Shown here in pieces: positions 7,799 through 15,107 of a stretch of 19,048 bases of DNA. Origin of the DNA: Ruminococcus sp. (GTDB lineage: Bacteria; Bacillota; Clostridia; Oscillospirales; Acutalibacteraceae); NCBI GenBank assembly GCA_004556705.1, contig SFGA01000029.1, forward strand, positions 1-19,048. The letters are read 5' to 3'. Made by a program: the position numbers and the translations under genes. Each line of letters opens with the position of its first letter. Within the stretch, counting starts at the first letter, position 1. The notes beneath the pieces were generated by a model. It was not told the origin of the DNA. It did not search any database and saw only the letters and a list, made by a program, of their open reading frames with translations.

Positions 7799-8986
7799 TT
7801 ATATCAAACTGTTGATAAACTGTTCTGCCGCACGTGGCGAACGTGAACCCTTTGAAAGTGCAAACGCTTCCGCTTTGATGTCAAGCTCGTCTGACGGTAT
7901 ATTTAAATCGGCTTTTTCAGCCAACTGATGTACAATTTCAAGATATAAAGCCTTATTCGGCTTTGAAAAATAAACAACAAGACCGAAGCGGTCTGACAAG
8001 GACATAAGCTCCTGCATTGTGTCGGCACGGTGAACGTCATCCGTTCCCTGCCTCTCCGCAAAGCTTTCCTTTACAATATGACGTCGGTTACTTGTTGCGA
8101 CGATAACCGCATTACTCGCCTTACCCGTTGCAGAGCCTTCGAGCACAGCCTTCAGCATACTGAAGCAATCGTCGTTTTTGTTAAATGAAAGGTCGTCGAT
8201 AAATATAATGAATTTAAGGGGATTTCCCTCAATTCTCGACATTATGTAGGGCAAATCGAAAAGCTGATCCTTGCGAAGCTCGATAAGTCTGACTCCGCTG
8301 TCAAAAAAGTGATTGGCACAAGCCTTTACTGTTGAAGATTTACCCGTTCCTGCATCGCCGCACAAAAGCGTATTTAGTGCAGGTCTGCCCTGTGTGAGAG
8401 CCTCGATATTGTCGTATACCCTGCGTCTTTCGTCCTCATAGCCCACAAAATCGTCAAGCGATATATCGTCCGAAAAATCTATCGGATAAATTTCGCCGTT
8501 TGATACTCTGAACATTTTTGAGGTGGCAAAAATGCCGTAGCCGTAAGAGGATACACAGCTCGCTCTCTTTGAATACATTTCGTTAAAGTCAATATATGAA
8601 TTGTCGAACTGCGGTAAATAGATATTTAGTGAAAAATCGAAAAAATCTTTCTCATCGAGTCTTGTAAGCTCCGATAAAATCGACAGCTCACGCTTGCAGT
8701 TTTCCTCAAGTGAGGCAGGAATTTCCTTGCCCTGCGATTTGAGAACAATATACCTGTTCTCACTCTCACAGACAGCCTTTTTCAAAAACTCCGAAAAACT
8801 GTTGTTATACTCTGCAAGGCTTGCAACGAACTCGCCGTACAAATTGAATTTTTCCGAAATATCGTCGTCGCATTTCAGCAACTTGAGCAAAGCAGCCATA
8901 GGTGCCTTGCTCAAGATTTCTCTGAAAACATTAAACGCCGATATGTTACAAATCAAAGTTCTTTTTTGATTAGCTTCCATATCCAT
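7799..8986 (-). CDS. AAA+/P-loop ATPase, DUF815 family, function unknown
   Basis: A 395-residue ATP-binding protein. Residues 1-170 are mostly helical and not recognised. The P-loop module begins near DDFVGYEDERRRVYDNI (178-194), with Walker A GDAGTGKS at 210-217, Walker B FIIFIDD at 259-265, a sensor-1-like ATSNRRH near 300, and a C-terminal helical lid. The arrangement and motifs match the DUF815 ATPases. It sits inside the ilv operon, 11 nt after ilvD and 13 nt before ilvA, and must be co-transcribed with them. Two in-frame ATGs are possible: 8986, and 8980, which is better spaced (8 nt) from the weak site AGGT at 8989-8992. There is no signal peptide or membrane segment. The ATPase assignment is secure; any link to amino acid synthesis is only contextual. 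Confidence 0.88.
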   Translation of the reverse strand: MDMEANQKRTLICNISAFNVFREILSKAPMAALLKLLKCDDDISEKFNLYGEFVASLAEYNNSFSEFLKKAVCESENRYIVLKSQGKEIPASLEENCKRELSILSELTRLDEKDFFDFSLNIYLPQFDNSYIDFNEMYSKRASCVSSYGYGIFATSKMFRVSNGEIYPIDFSDDISLDDFVGYEDERRRVYDNIEALTQGRPALNTLLCGDAGTGKSSTVKACANHFFDSGVRLIELRKDQLFDLPYIMSRIEGNPLKFIIFIDDLSFNKNDDCFSMLKAVLEGSATGKASNAVIVATSNRRHIVKESFAERQGTDDVHRADTMQELMSLSDRFGLVVYFSKPNKALYLEIVHQLAEKADLNIPSDELDIKAEAFALSKGSRSPRAAEQFINSLI

Positions 8987-8997
8987 ATACCTAAAAT

Positions 8998-10662
8998 TTA
9001 GAATTTGTTGATTATTGCTCCCTTATCGGCAGAGCTTACCATCTGAGCGTATCTTGCAAGGTAGCCTTTGAGATTTTCTTTTCTCTTAATGGGCATTGTA
9101 GCCTTACGCTCTTCGATTTCCTTTTCGTCAACCTTTAATTCGATTGAATACTCGGGAATATTGATTGAAATGAGGTCGCCCTCCTTGACATAGGCGATAA
9201 GTCCGCCGCTGACAGCTTCGGGCGAAACGTGACCTATCGAAGCGCCTCTTGTAGCACCCGAGAAACGTCCGTCCGTGATGAGCGCAACGTCTTTATCAAG
9301 TCCCATACCTGCGATAGCCGAAGTCGGAGAGAGCATTTCTCTCATACCGGGGCCGCCTGCCGGTCCTTCGTATCTGATAACCACAACGTCGCCCTTGACT
9401 ATCTTACCCGCATAAATTGCGGCAATAGCCTCCTCCTCGCTCTCAAAGACTCTTGCCGGTCCCTCGTGAACAAGCATTTCGGGAGCAACTGCACTGCGTT
9501 TTACAACACAGCCGTCGGGTGCGAGATTGCCTTTCAATACTGCAATTCCGCCTGTCTTTGAATAAGGATTGTCAACGGTGCGGATGACCTCTGTATTTCT
9601 GTTTACGGCAGAGGCGATATTTTCCTTTAAGGTCTTGCCCGTGCAAGTCATAACGGAAGTATCAAGCACGCCGATTTTATCAAGCTCTTTAAGAACCGCA
9701 TAAACTCCGCCTGCCTCGTTGAGATCCTCCATATAAGTAGGACCTGCGGGTGCAAGGTGGCAAAGGTTCGGTGTGTGTTCGCTTATTTCGTTTGCCATAT
9801 CAAGACTGAACTCAATTCCGCACTCGTTTGCAATAGCCGGAAGATGAAGCATACTGTTAGTCGAACAGCCGAGAGCCATATCGGCGGTAATTGCATTGCG
9901 AATAGCCGCCTTTGTCATAATATCTCTTGGCTTAATATCCTTTTTAACAAGCTCCATTACCTGCATACCTGCGTGCTTTGCAAGCTCAATTCTCTTTGAA
10001 TAAACGGCAGGAATAGTACCGTTGCCCTGAAGTCCCATACCGAGCACCTCAGTAAGGCAGTTCATTGAGTTTGCGGTGTACATACCCGAGCAAGAGCCGC
10101 AGGACGGACAGGTGTTTTCCTCGCACACGCAAAGCTGTTTTTCGTCAATCTTACCTGCCGAATATGCGCCGACAGCCTCAAACATACTTGAAAGACTTGT
10201 CTTTTTGCCGTCAACCCTGCCTGCGAGCATAGGGCCGCCGCTTACAAAAACAGTCGGTATATTAAGTCTTGCCGCCGCCATAAGCAAACCGGGAACATTC
10301 TTGTCACAGTTCGGAACCATAACAAGTCCGTCAAAGCCGTGAGCCATAACCATAGCCTCGGTTGAGTCTGCGATAAGGTCACGGGTTACAAGGGAATATT
10401 TCATTCCCGTATGTCCCATTGCAATACCGTCGCAAACGGCAATAGCCGGAAACACGATAGGCGTTCCCCCTGCCATTGCAACTCCGAGTTTTACGGCTTC
10501 GACGATTTTGTCGATATTCATATGACCCGGAACTATTTCGTTATAAGAGCTGACGATACCTATCATAGGACGCTGCTGTTCCTCGTTCGTAAGACCGAGA
10601 GCGTGATACAAAGAACGGTGCGGAGCGTTCTGAAAGCCGTTTACGATAGTATCTTTTACCAT
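8998..10662 (-). CDS. ilvD: Dihydroxyacid dehydratase
   Basis: Iron-sulfur enzyme that dehydrates 2,3-dihydroxy-3-methylbutanoate or -pentanoate to the 2-oxoacids for Val/Leu and Ile. At 554 residues it is of normal length. Cluster cysteines are visible as Cys119 (NCDKNVPG) and Cys191 (CGSCSGMYTANSM), and GRFSGATRG is present near the C-terminus. Position 46 is Gly (NEIVPGH), as in the oxygen-sensitive E. coli-type enzyme, where the [2Fe-2S] class has Cys; this suggests a labile [4Fe-4S] enzyme suited to an anaerobe (inference). It follows ilvC by 19 nt, with an AGGAAAAGAG-type ribosome site. Confidence 0.97.
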   Translation of the reverse strand: MVKDTIVNGFQNAPHRSLYHALGLTNEEQQRPMIGIVSSYNEIVPGHMNIDKIVEAVKLGVAMAGGTPIVFPAIAVCDGIAMGHTGMKYSLVTRDLIADSTEAMVMAHGFDGLVMVPNCDKNVPGLLMAAARLNIPTVFVSGGPMLAGRVDGKKTSLSSMFEAVGAYSAGKIDEKQLCVCEENTCPSCGSCSGMYTANSMNCLTEVLGMGLQGNGTIPAVYSKRIELAKHAGMQVMELVKKDIKPRDIMTKAAIRNAITADMALGCSTNSMLHLPAIANECGIEFSLDMANEISEHTPNLCHLAPAGPTYMEDLNEAGGVYAVLKELDKIGVLDTSVMTCTGKTLKENIASAVNRNTEVIRTVDNPYSKTGGIAVLKGNLAPDGCVVKRSAVAPEMLVHEGPARVFESEEEAIAAIYAGKIVKGDVVVIRYEGPAGGPGMREMLSPTSAIAGMGLDKDVALITDGRFSGATRGASIGHVSPEAVSGGLIAYVKEGDLISINIPEYSIELKVDEKEIEERKATMPIKRKENLKGYLARYAQMVSSADKGAIINKF

Positions 10663-10681
10663 AAGTTACACTCTTTTCCTA

Positions 10682-11698
10682 TTAGTTGTTGATGAGCTTA
10701 TCCTCATCGCTCCAGCTGTAAAGCTTACGAATCTCTTCCCCTACCTTTTCCGAGGGATGCTCGGAAGCGAGCTTACGCATAGCGTTGAAGTGTACCTGTG
10801 CGCCTGCCGAGGACATATCGAGGAGGAATTCTTTTGCAAATGTACCGTCCTGAATGTCTGAAAGAATCTTCTTCATTGCCTTCTTTGTATCCTCTGTGAT
10901 GATCTTCGGACCTGTTACATAGTCGCCGTATTCAGCTGTGTTTGAAATTGAATATCTCATTCCCGAGAAGCCGCTCTGATAGATAAGGTCAACGATAAGC
11001 TTCATCTCGTGAATGCACTCAAAGTAAGCGTTTCTAGGGTCGTAGCCTGCCTCAACAAGAGTTTCAAAGCCTGCCTGCATAAGTGCGCAAACACCGCCGC
11101 AAAGAACAGCCTGCTCACCGAAGAGGTCTGTTTCTGTCTCTGTTCTGAAGGTTGTTTCAAGAACGCCTGCACGAGCACCGCCGATACCGAGTGCATAAGC
11201 AAGAGCGATTTCAAGAGCGTCGCCTGTTGCGTCCTGCTCAACAGCTACAAGGCAAGGAACGCCCTTACCTGCCTGATACTCGCTGCGTACAGTATGACCG
11301 GGGCCTTTGGGAGCTATCATAATTACGTTTACGTTCTTCGGAGGCTTAATGCAGCCGAAATGAATGTTGAAGCCGTGTGCAAAAGCAAGCGTCTTGCCCT
11401 CTGTAAGGTTCGGCTCAATGCTTTCCTTGTAAAGAGCAGCCTGCTTTTCATCATTGATAAGAATCATAATGATATCAGCGTTCTTTGCTGCCTCTGCCGA
11501 TGTCATAACCTTGAGTCCCTGAGCCTCAGCCTTTGCCCAGCTCTTGCTGCCCTCATAAAGTCCGACAATAACGTCAACACCCGAATCCTTGAGGTTCAAT
11601 GCGTGAGCGTGACCCTGTGAGCCGTAGCCGATGATAGCAACGGTCTTTCCGTTGAGCTTAGCAAGGTTACAATCCTGCTGGTAATAAATTTTCTGCAT
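10682..11698 (-). CDS. ilvC: Ketol-acid reductoisomerase, class I
   Basis: Isomerises and reduces 2-acetolactate or 2-aceto-2-hydroxybutyrate to the dihydroxyacids. The ATG at 11698 gives 338 residues, normal for class I; an in-frame ATG at 11731 would add an 11-residue tail with no ribosome site. The Rossmann fingerprint GYGSQGHAHALNLKDSG lies at 24-40. The following cofactor loop reads GLYEGSKSWAKA, with Tyr48-Glu49 where NADPH enzymes usually have Arg-Ser; see the finding on NADH use. Alanine codons look almost entirely GCA/GCT, unlike the GCC-rich neighbours, which fits high expression. A small hairpin lies in the 60-nt gap after ilvN. Confidence 0.97.
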   Translation of the reverse strand: MQKIYYQQDCNLAKLNGKTVAIIGYGSQGHAHALNLKDSGVDVIVGLYEGSKSWAKAEAQGLKVMTSAEAAKNADIIMILINDEKQAALYKESIEPNLTEGKTLAFAHGFNIHFGCIKPPKNVNVIMIAPKGPGHTVRSEYQAGKGVPCLVAVEQDATGDALEIALAYALGIGGARAGVLETTFRTETETDLFGEQAVLCGGVCALMQAGFETLVEAGYDPRNAYFECIHEMKLIVDLIYQSGFSGMRYSISNTAEYGDYVTGPKIITEDTKKAMKKILSDIQDGTFAKEFLLDMSSAGAQVHFNAMRKLASEHPSEKVGEEIRKLYSWSDEDKLINN

Positions 11699-11705
11699 AA
11701 TATTT

Positions 11706-11714
11706 CTCTCCTTT
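11706..11714 (-). promoter_or_regulatory. Ribosome binding site deciding the ilvC start
   Basis: AAAGGAGAG on the minus strand, 7 nt before the ATG at 11698, in the middle of the alternative longer reading frame. It supports the shorter 338-residue IlvC. Confidence 0.85.
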
Positions 11715-11737
11715 GTGTAAATAAAGTTCATATTTAA

Positions 11738-11751
11738 TAGCGTTACCGCTA
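11738..11751 (-). other. GNRA-capped hairpin in the ilvN-ilvC gap
   Basis: On the minus strand TAGCG-GTAA-CGCTA makes a 5-bp stem with a GTAA (GNRA-type) tetraloop, 7 nt after the ilvN stop and 40 nt before the ilvC start. No T run follows, so it is not a terminator. It could stabilise or mark processing of the downstream ilvC message; that role is inference. Confidence 0.45.
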
Positions 11752-11758
11752 AAATGTG

Positions 11759-12250
11759 TTAAATTGAGCTTGTTCCTCTTTCGATTGCCACAACGCCTGT
11801 TCGGCACATTTCGATTATGCCGATGCTTGCCATAATCTCGATAAATGCGTTAATCTTTTGGGGGTCGCCCGTTACCTCAATACTCATTGTATCGAGCGTA
11901 TAATCGAGGATTTTTCCCTTATACACCTCGGTCGCCGCAAGGATTTCGCTTCTTGTCTCCGAAGTGCTTTTTACTTTGATAAGCATAAGCTCCTTTTCAA
12001 AGGAAGCCTCGGGGGTAAGCACCTTTACCTTTTTGATATTGTGAAGCTTACGAAGCTGATTTACAAGCTGCACTCTTGCGTACTCGTCGCCGTGAAGAGT
12101 GATTGTAATACGTGAATAATTCGGGTCATCCGTCTCGCCGACCGTAAGAGAATCAATGTTAAATCCTTTACGCATAAACAAGCCGCAGACTCTTGTGAGG
12201 ACGCCGTACTTGTTTTCAACGTACATTGCAATAACAAATCTGTCCATCAT
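11759..12250 (-). CDS. ilvN: Acetolactate synthase small (regulatory) subunit
   Basis: Regulatory partner of IlvB that confers valine feedback inhibition and stimulates catalysis. About 163 residues: an N-terminal ACT domain (DRFVIAMYVENKYGVLTRV, then the GFNIDSL element) over roughly residues 3-75, and the C-terminal small-subunit domain to the end. The start is one of two adjacent ATGs, 12250 or 12247. The first overlaps the ilvB stop as TGATG; the second has the better spacing (8 nt) from AGGAG at 12256-12260. A TTG one codon upstream is unlikely. Overlap with ilvB implies coupled synthesis of the two subunits. Confidence 0.95.
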   Translation of the reverse strand: MMDRFVIAMYVENKYGVLTRVCGLFMRKGFNIDSLTVGETDDPNYSRITITLHGDEYARVQLVNQLRKLHNIKKVKVLTPEASFEKELMLIKVKSTSETRSEILAATEVYKGKILDYTLDTMSIEVTGDPQKINAFIEIMASIGIIEMCRTGVVAIERGTSSI

Positions 12251-13950
12251 CAATTCTCCTCTACCTTTGTAATTATATCGTCAATCGAGCCGCCGGGAGG
12301 AAGCATCGGAAGAACGAACTCATCCATATTTATAAGTGTATCGATAAGATACGGGCCGTTGTGTGCCATACCTCTCTTGAAAGCCTGTTCAAACTCGTCA
12401 ATGCTCGAAACCCTCTCCGCCTCAAGTCCGAAAGCCTCTGCAAGCTTTACGAAATCAGTCTTTCTTCCGAGAGTTGTATTTGAATAGCGCTTGCCAAAGA
12501 AAAGCGTCTGCCACTGACGAACCATTCCGAGAACGCCGTTGTTAAGAAGCACGATAACGATAGGCGTATTATAGGTAACGGCTGTTGCAAGCTCGTTCAA
12601 GTTCATACCGAAGCTTCCGTCGCCCGTGATAAGCACCGTTTTGTCGCCCGTCGCAACCGCTGCGCCGATTGCCGCACCCAAGCCGTAGCCCATTGTACCG
12701 AGTCCGCCGCTTGAAGCAAAGCGTCTTTTCTGCTCAAAATCGGTGTACTGAGCCGCCCACATCTGATGCTGTCCGACGTCTGTTGCGATAATCGTCGATT
12801 TATCCTTAATCTTATTTATAACGTCAAAAATCTTCTTCGGCGTCATTGCTCCGTTTGAAGCCTCCTCCGCCTCGTCGATTATGCGTTTTTCCTCTGTCTT
12901 GAGAGCCGTAACCTCCTGCTCCCACTGCTTATGCTCTGATTTTTCGCAGCGTTCGGAAATTCTTGCAAACGAAGATTTAATATCGCCCACAAGGCCGACA
13001 TCGACCTGAATGTTCTTGTTGATTTCCGAAAGGTCAACGTCAAGCTGAATAAGCTTTGCTCCCGTTGCGTATTTTGCAGTGTTGCCCGTCGCTCTGTCGG
13101 AGAAACGGACGCCGATACCGATTATCAAATCAGCCTCTTTATTAGCCATAGACGAAGCGTAATGACCGTGCATACCCTCCATACCGAGGAAACGCTCGTA
13201 GGAGTTAGGCATTGCCGAAAGTCCCATAAAGGTACAGCCGATATATGCGTCAATCTTGTCCGCAAAAGCCATAATTTCCTTTGTCATTCCGAGACCTGCC
13301 GCACCGCCGCCGATATAGATATACGGCTTTTCGCATTTGTTTATAAGCTCAACCGCCTTTTCAACATCGCTGTCATCTGCAATTTTAAGCGGAGCAAAGT
13401 CAACAACGCCCTTTCTTTCGTACTCGCATTTTGCAATTTGAACATCCTTAGGAACGTCGATAAGTACAGGACCGGGTCTACCCGATTTCGCAATCTGAAA
13501 AGCCTCACGGATAGTGTCCGCAAGCTCGTTTACGTCGGTAACAAAATAGTTATGCTTTGTAATGGGCAGGGTAATACCCATAATATTGATTTCCTGGAAG
13601 GAGTCCTTACCTATAAGCGAGGTGGGCACGTTGCCCGTAATCGCAACCATAGGTATTGAGTCAAGCATTGCGGTAGCTATACCCGTGACAAGGTTTGTAG
13701 CACCGGGGCCCGAGGTCGCAATAACGACTCCGACCTTACCCGTAACTCTCGAATAACCGTCTGCGGCGTGTGAAGCACCCTGCTCGTGAGCCGCCAAAAC
13801 GTGATTTATACGGTCGCTTGCCTTATATAGCTCATCATAAATATTAAGCACCTGTCCGCCGGGATAGCCGAAAACATCGGTAACTCCCTGCTCAATCAAG
13901 GTTTCGATTATGATTTGTGCACCTGACATCATTTCAGTTTTAGTTCCCAT
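12250..13950 (-). CDS. ilvB: Acetolactate synthase large (catalytic) subunit
   Basis: ThDP- and FAD-dependent enzyme that joins pyruvate to pyruvate or 2-oxobutyrate, the first common step to Val/Leu and Ile. The 566 residues match anabolic AHAS. Visible elements are the catalytic Glu56 in AHEQGASHAADGYSR, the SGPGATN block (80-86), and the ThDP/Mg motif running from GDGSF (443-447) to NN (470-471). Having the FAD-type middle domain and an adjacent ilvN separates it from catabolic AlsS. TTGGAGGAATT precedes the ATG. It is the first gene of the operon, immediately behind the T-box terminator. Confidence 0.97.
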   Translation of the reverse strand: MGTKTEMMSGAQIIIETLIEQGVTDVFGYPGGQVLNIYDELYKASDRINHVLAAHEQGASHAADGYSRVTGKVGVVIATSGPGATNLVTGIATAMLDSIPMVAITGNVPTSLIGKDSFQEINIMGITLPITKHNYFVTDVNELADTIREAFQIAKSGRPGPVLIDVPKDVQIAKCEYERKGVVDFAPLKIADDSDVEKAVELINKCEKPYIYIGGGAAGLGMTKEIMAFADKIDAYIGCTFMGLSAMPNSYERFLGMEGMHGHYASSMANKEADLIIGIGVRFSDRATGNTAKYATGAKLIQLDVDLSEINKNIQVDVGLVGDIKSSFARISERCEKSEHKQWEQEVTALKTEEKRIIDEAEEASNGAMTPKKIFDVINKIKDKSTIIATDVGQHQMWAAQYTDFEQKRRFASSGGLGTMGYGLGAAIGAAVATGDKTVLITGDGSFGMNLNELATAVTYNTPIVIVLLNNGVLGMVRQWQTLFFGKRYSNTTLGRKTDFVKLAEAFGLEAERVSSIDEFEQAFKRGMAHNGPYLIDTLINMDEFVLPMLPPGGSIDDIITKVEEN

Positions 13951-13965
13951 AATTCCTCCAATATA

Positions 13966-14002
13966 ACAAAACGCCTCTTTAAGCCTTCAGCTTAAAGAGG
14001 CG
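13966..14002 (-). terminator. Regulated terminator of the ilv T-box leader
   Basis: On the minus strand a perfect 13-bp stem (13990-14002 with 13972-13984; CGCCTCTTTAAGC type), 5-nt loop, then TTTTGTT. Its 5' arm contains CTCTTT, which can instead pair with AAAGAG in front of the T-box sequence to form the antiterminator. Confidence 0.93.
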
Positions 14003-14241
14003 AAGAACTTCGATAAAAGAATTCCCCGTGGTACCACTCTTTTTCTTTTCTTTAAGAAAAGCACTCAACGTTTTTTCGTCAACTCTGTAACGGGAGCACC
14101 CGATTGCAGCTACTAACCGACAAGGTCCATCACAGCAACAGTTCAACGGTGATCGTTTCAATACCATTCCCCTATGCCTTGCACCGACCGGCAATTCTCT
14201 GAAGGCGAATACGGAATTTACTCCTCCGCATCATTACTTTT
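13966..14241 (-). promoter_or_regulatory. T-box leader (tRNA-sensing) of the branched-chain amino acid operon, probably tRNA-Ile
   Basis: This ~275-nt leader holds the conserved T-box AGAGTGGTACCACGGGGAATT-like segment (14020-14041) with the tRNA 3'-end binding TGG, then a terminator. Upstream lie Stem I features: AGTA near the base, AGAGAA (14195-14200), the distal-loop GGTGCAAG, and a Stem II/III region containing AGTAGCTGC and GGGTGCTCCCG. By position relative to GAA...A in related leaders, the specifier is ATC at 14151-14153 (GAAACG-ATC-A-CC), an isoleucine codon. The fold was done by eye: the T-box identity is secure, the specifier is moderately so. Uncharged tRNA should stabilise the antiterminator and switch on all eleven downstream genes. 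Confidence 0.93.
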
Positions 14242-14247
14242 TAATAT

Positions 14248-14276
14248 ATTTTAGTCACTTTTTTTCTCAATGTCAA
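14248..14276 (-). promoter_or_regulatory. Sigma-A promoter of the ilv-leu operon
   Basis: On the minus strand TTGACA (14271-14276), 17-bp spacer, TAAAAT (14248-14253). This predicts transcription starting near 14241, just before the T-box Stem I. Confidence 0.85.
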
Positions 14277-14280
14277 ACAC

Positions 14281-14310
14281 TTTTTATATAAATGTCGTTT
14301 TTTATATAAA
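14281..14310 (-). repeat. Two direct copies of a palindromic AT motif upstream of the ilv -35 box
   Basis: TTTTTATATAAA occurs at 14281-14292 and again at 14299-14310, with an 18-bp period. Each contains the perfect 10-bp palindrome TTTATATAAA. The first copy ends 4 bp upstream of the -35 hexamer. This could be an UP-element-like activating tract or a repressor/activator site; it does not resemble the CodY consensus I know. Confidence 0.5.
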
Positions 14311-14375
14311 ATAGTTGATTGACGGGTTTTGAAAAGCCTTAAAATTGGCAATATAACTAATAATATATTTATTCG

Positions 14376-15107
14376 TTATGTGGTATATAATTTTTTCAAA
14401 TCCCTCTGCAACGCTTCAACGCTTTGATACCGCTTCGGAATGTTGATATTTGTGCATTTCCCCACAATTCTGCCGAGTCGTCCTTTTGGTATCTCAACAG
14501 ACGGATGCTTACCTATTAAAAGCTCGTTGAACATAACGCCCAAAGCATAAATATCCGTCGCAGGCATTGATTGAAAAATACCGTACTGCTCGGGTGCTGC
14601 GTAGCCTACCGTACCGAGGTACTGCGTGTCCCTGTTCTTCTCGTCCGACATAAGCCTCGACGACTGCATATCGATAAGCACCGCATTATCATTTTCGTCA
14701 ATCATAACATTAAGCGGCTTTATATCCCTGTGAATTATCCGCTTTGAATGTAAAAACTTCAGCGCCTCGCACACGTCAAGGCAATATTTAACAGCTCTTT
14801 TTTTCGATAACTCCTCTCTCGAAATAATGCTTGCCAAATTTTCGCCTTTGATAAACTCCTCGAGCACAAGCATTTCACTCTCACCGCAACAAACGTCATA
14901 AATCATCGGAAGATTATTGTGCTTTTCGCCCTTGAGAGCCTTAAAAACTCCGTCGTTCTGCTCGGGCATAGAGATAAGCAAAAGCATTTTTCCGCTTTTT
15001 GAGTGCCTGTATGAGACTACCGTATTCCGCTGTGTTTTACGCAGCTCGCAAACCTTTTCATAATCCGCTTCGAGCGTTTTCTTTATATATTCTTCCTTTA
15101 TACTCAT
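14376..15107 (-). CDS. Serine/threonine protein kinase-like protein with degenerate N-lobe
   Basis: 243 residues, essentially a bare kinase fold with no transmembrane or PASTA region, so cytoplasmic. The C-lobe is well kept: catalytic loop HRDIKPLNV (Asp128, Lys130, Asn133), metal Asp146 in IDMQ (in place of DFG), activation-segment end GTVGYAAPE (165-173), Asp185 in DIYALG, and Arg226 near the C-terminus. The N-lobe is unusual: residues 20-50 have no glycine-rich loop, and the beta-3 strand reads MLLLISM with no VAIK lysine. It may be an atypical active kinase or a pseudokinase. The start ATG overlaps the stop of the upstream helix-turn-helix gene by 4 nt (ATGA), so the two are translationally coupled. 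It is the last gene of a three-gene unit; substrate unknown. Confidence 0.88.
   Translation of the reverse strand: MSIKEEYIKKTLEADYEKVCELRKTQRNTVVSYRHSKSGKMLLLISMPEQNDGVFKALKGEKHNNLPMIYDVCCGESEMLVLEEFIKGENLASIISREELSKKRAVKYCLDVCEALKFLHSKRIIHRDIKPLNVMIDENDNAVLIDMQSSRLMSDEKNRDTQYLGTVGYAAPEQYGIFQSMPATDIYALGVMFNELLIGKHPSVEIPKGRLGRIVGKCTNINIPKRYQSVEALQRDLKKLYTT

Noticed and set aside
11009..11620. 203-residue plus-strand open frame opposite ilvC
   Set aside because: Cys- and Ser-rich translation typical of an antisense shadow; ilvC explains the sequence fully.
14154..14156. ACG (threonine) as T-box specifier directly after GAA
   Set aside because: T-box specifiers nearly always end in C, and aligning the flanking ACC...CTG region with related leaders places the codon at ATC.
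13979..14194. Short minus-strand open frame in the ilv leader, possible leader peptide
   Set aside because: It runs through the T-box and terminator stem and has no ribosome site or run of Ile/Val/Leu codons; T-box control explains the leader.
14376..15107. Kinase gene as a decaying pseudogene
   Set aside because: The frame is intact, translation is coupled to the upstream gene, and all C-lobe catalytic residues remain.
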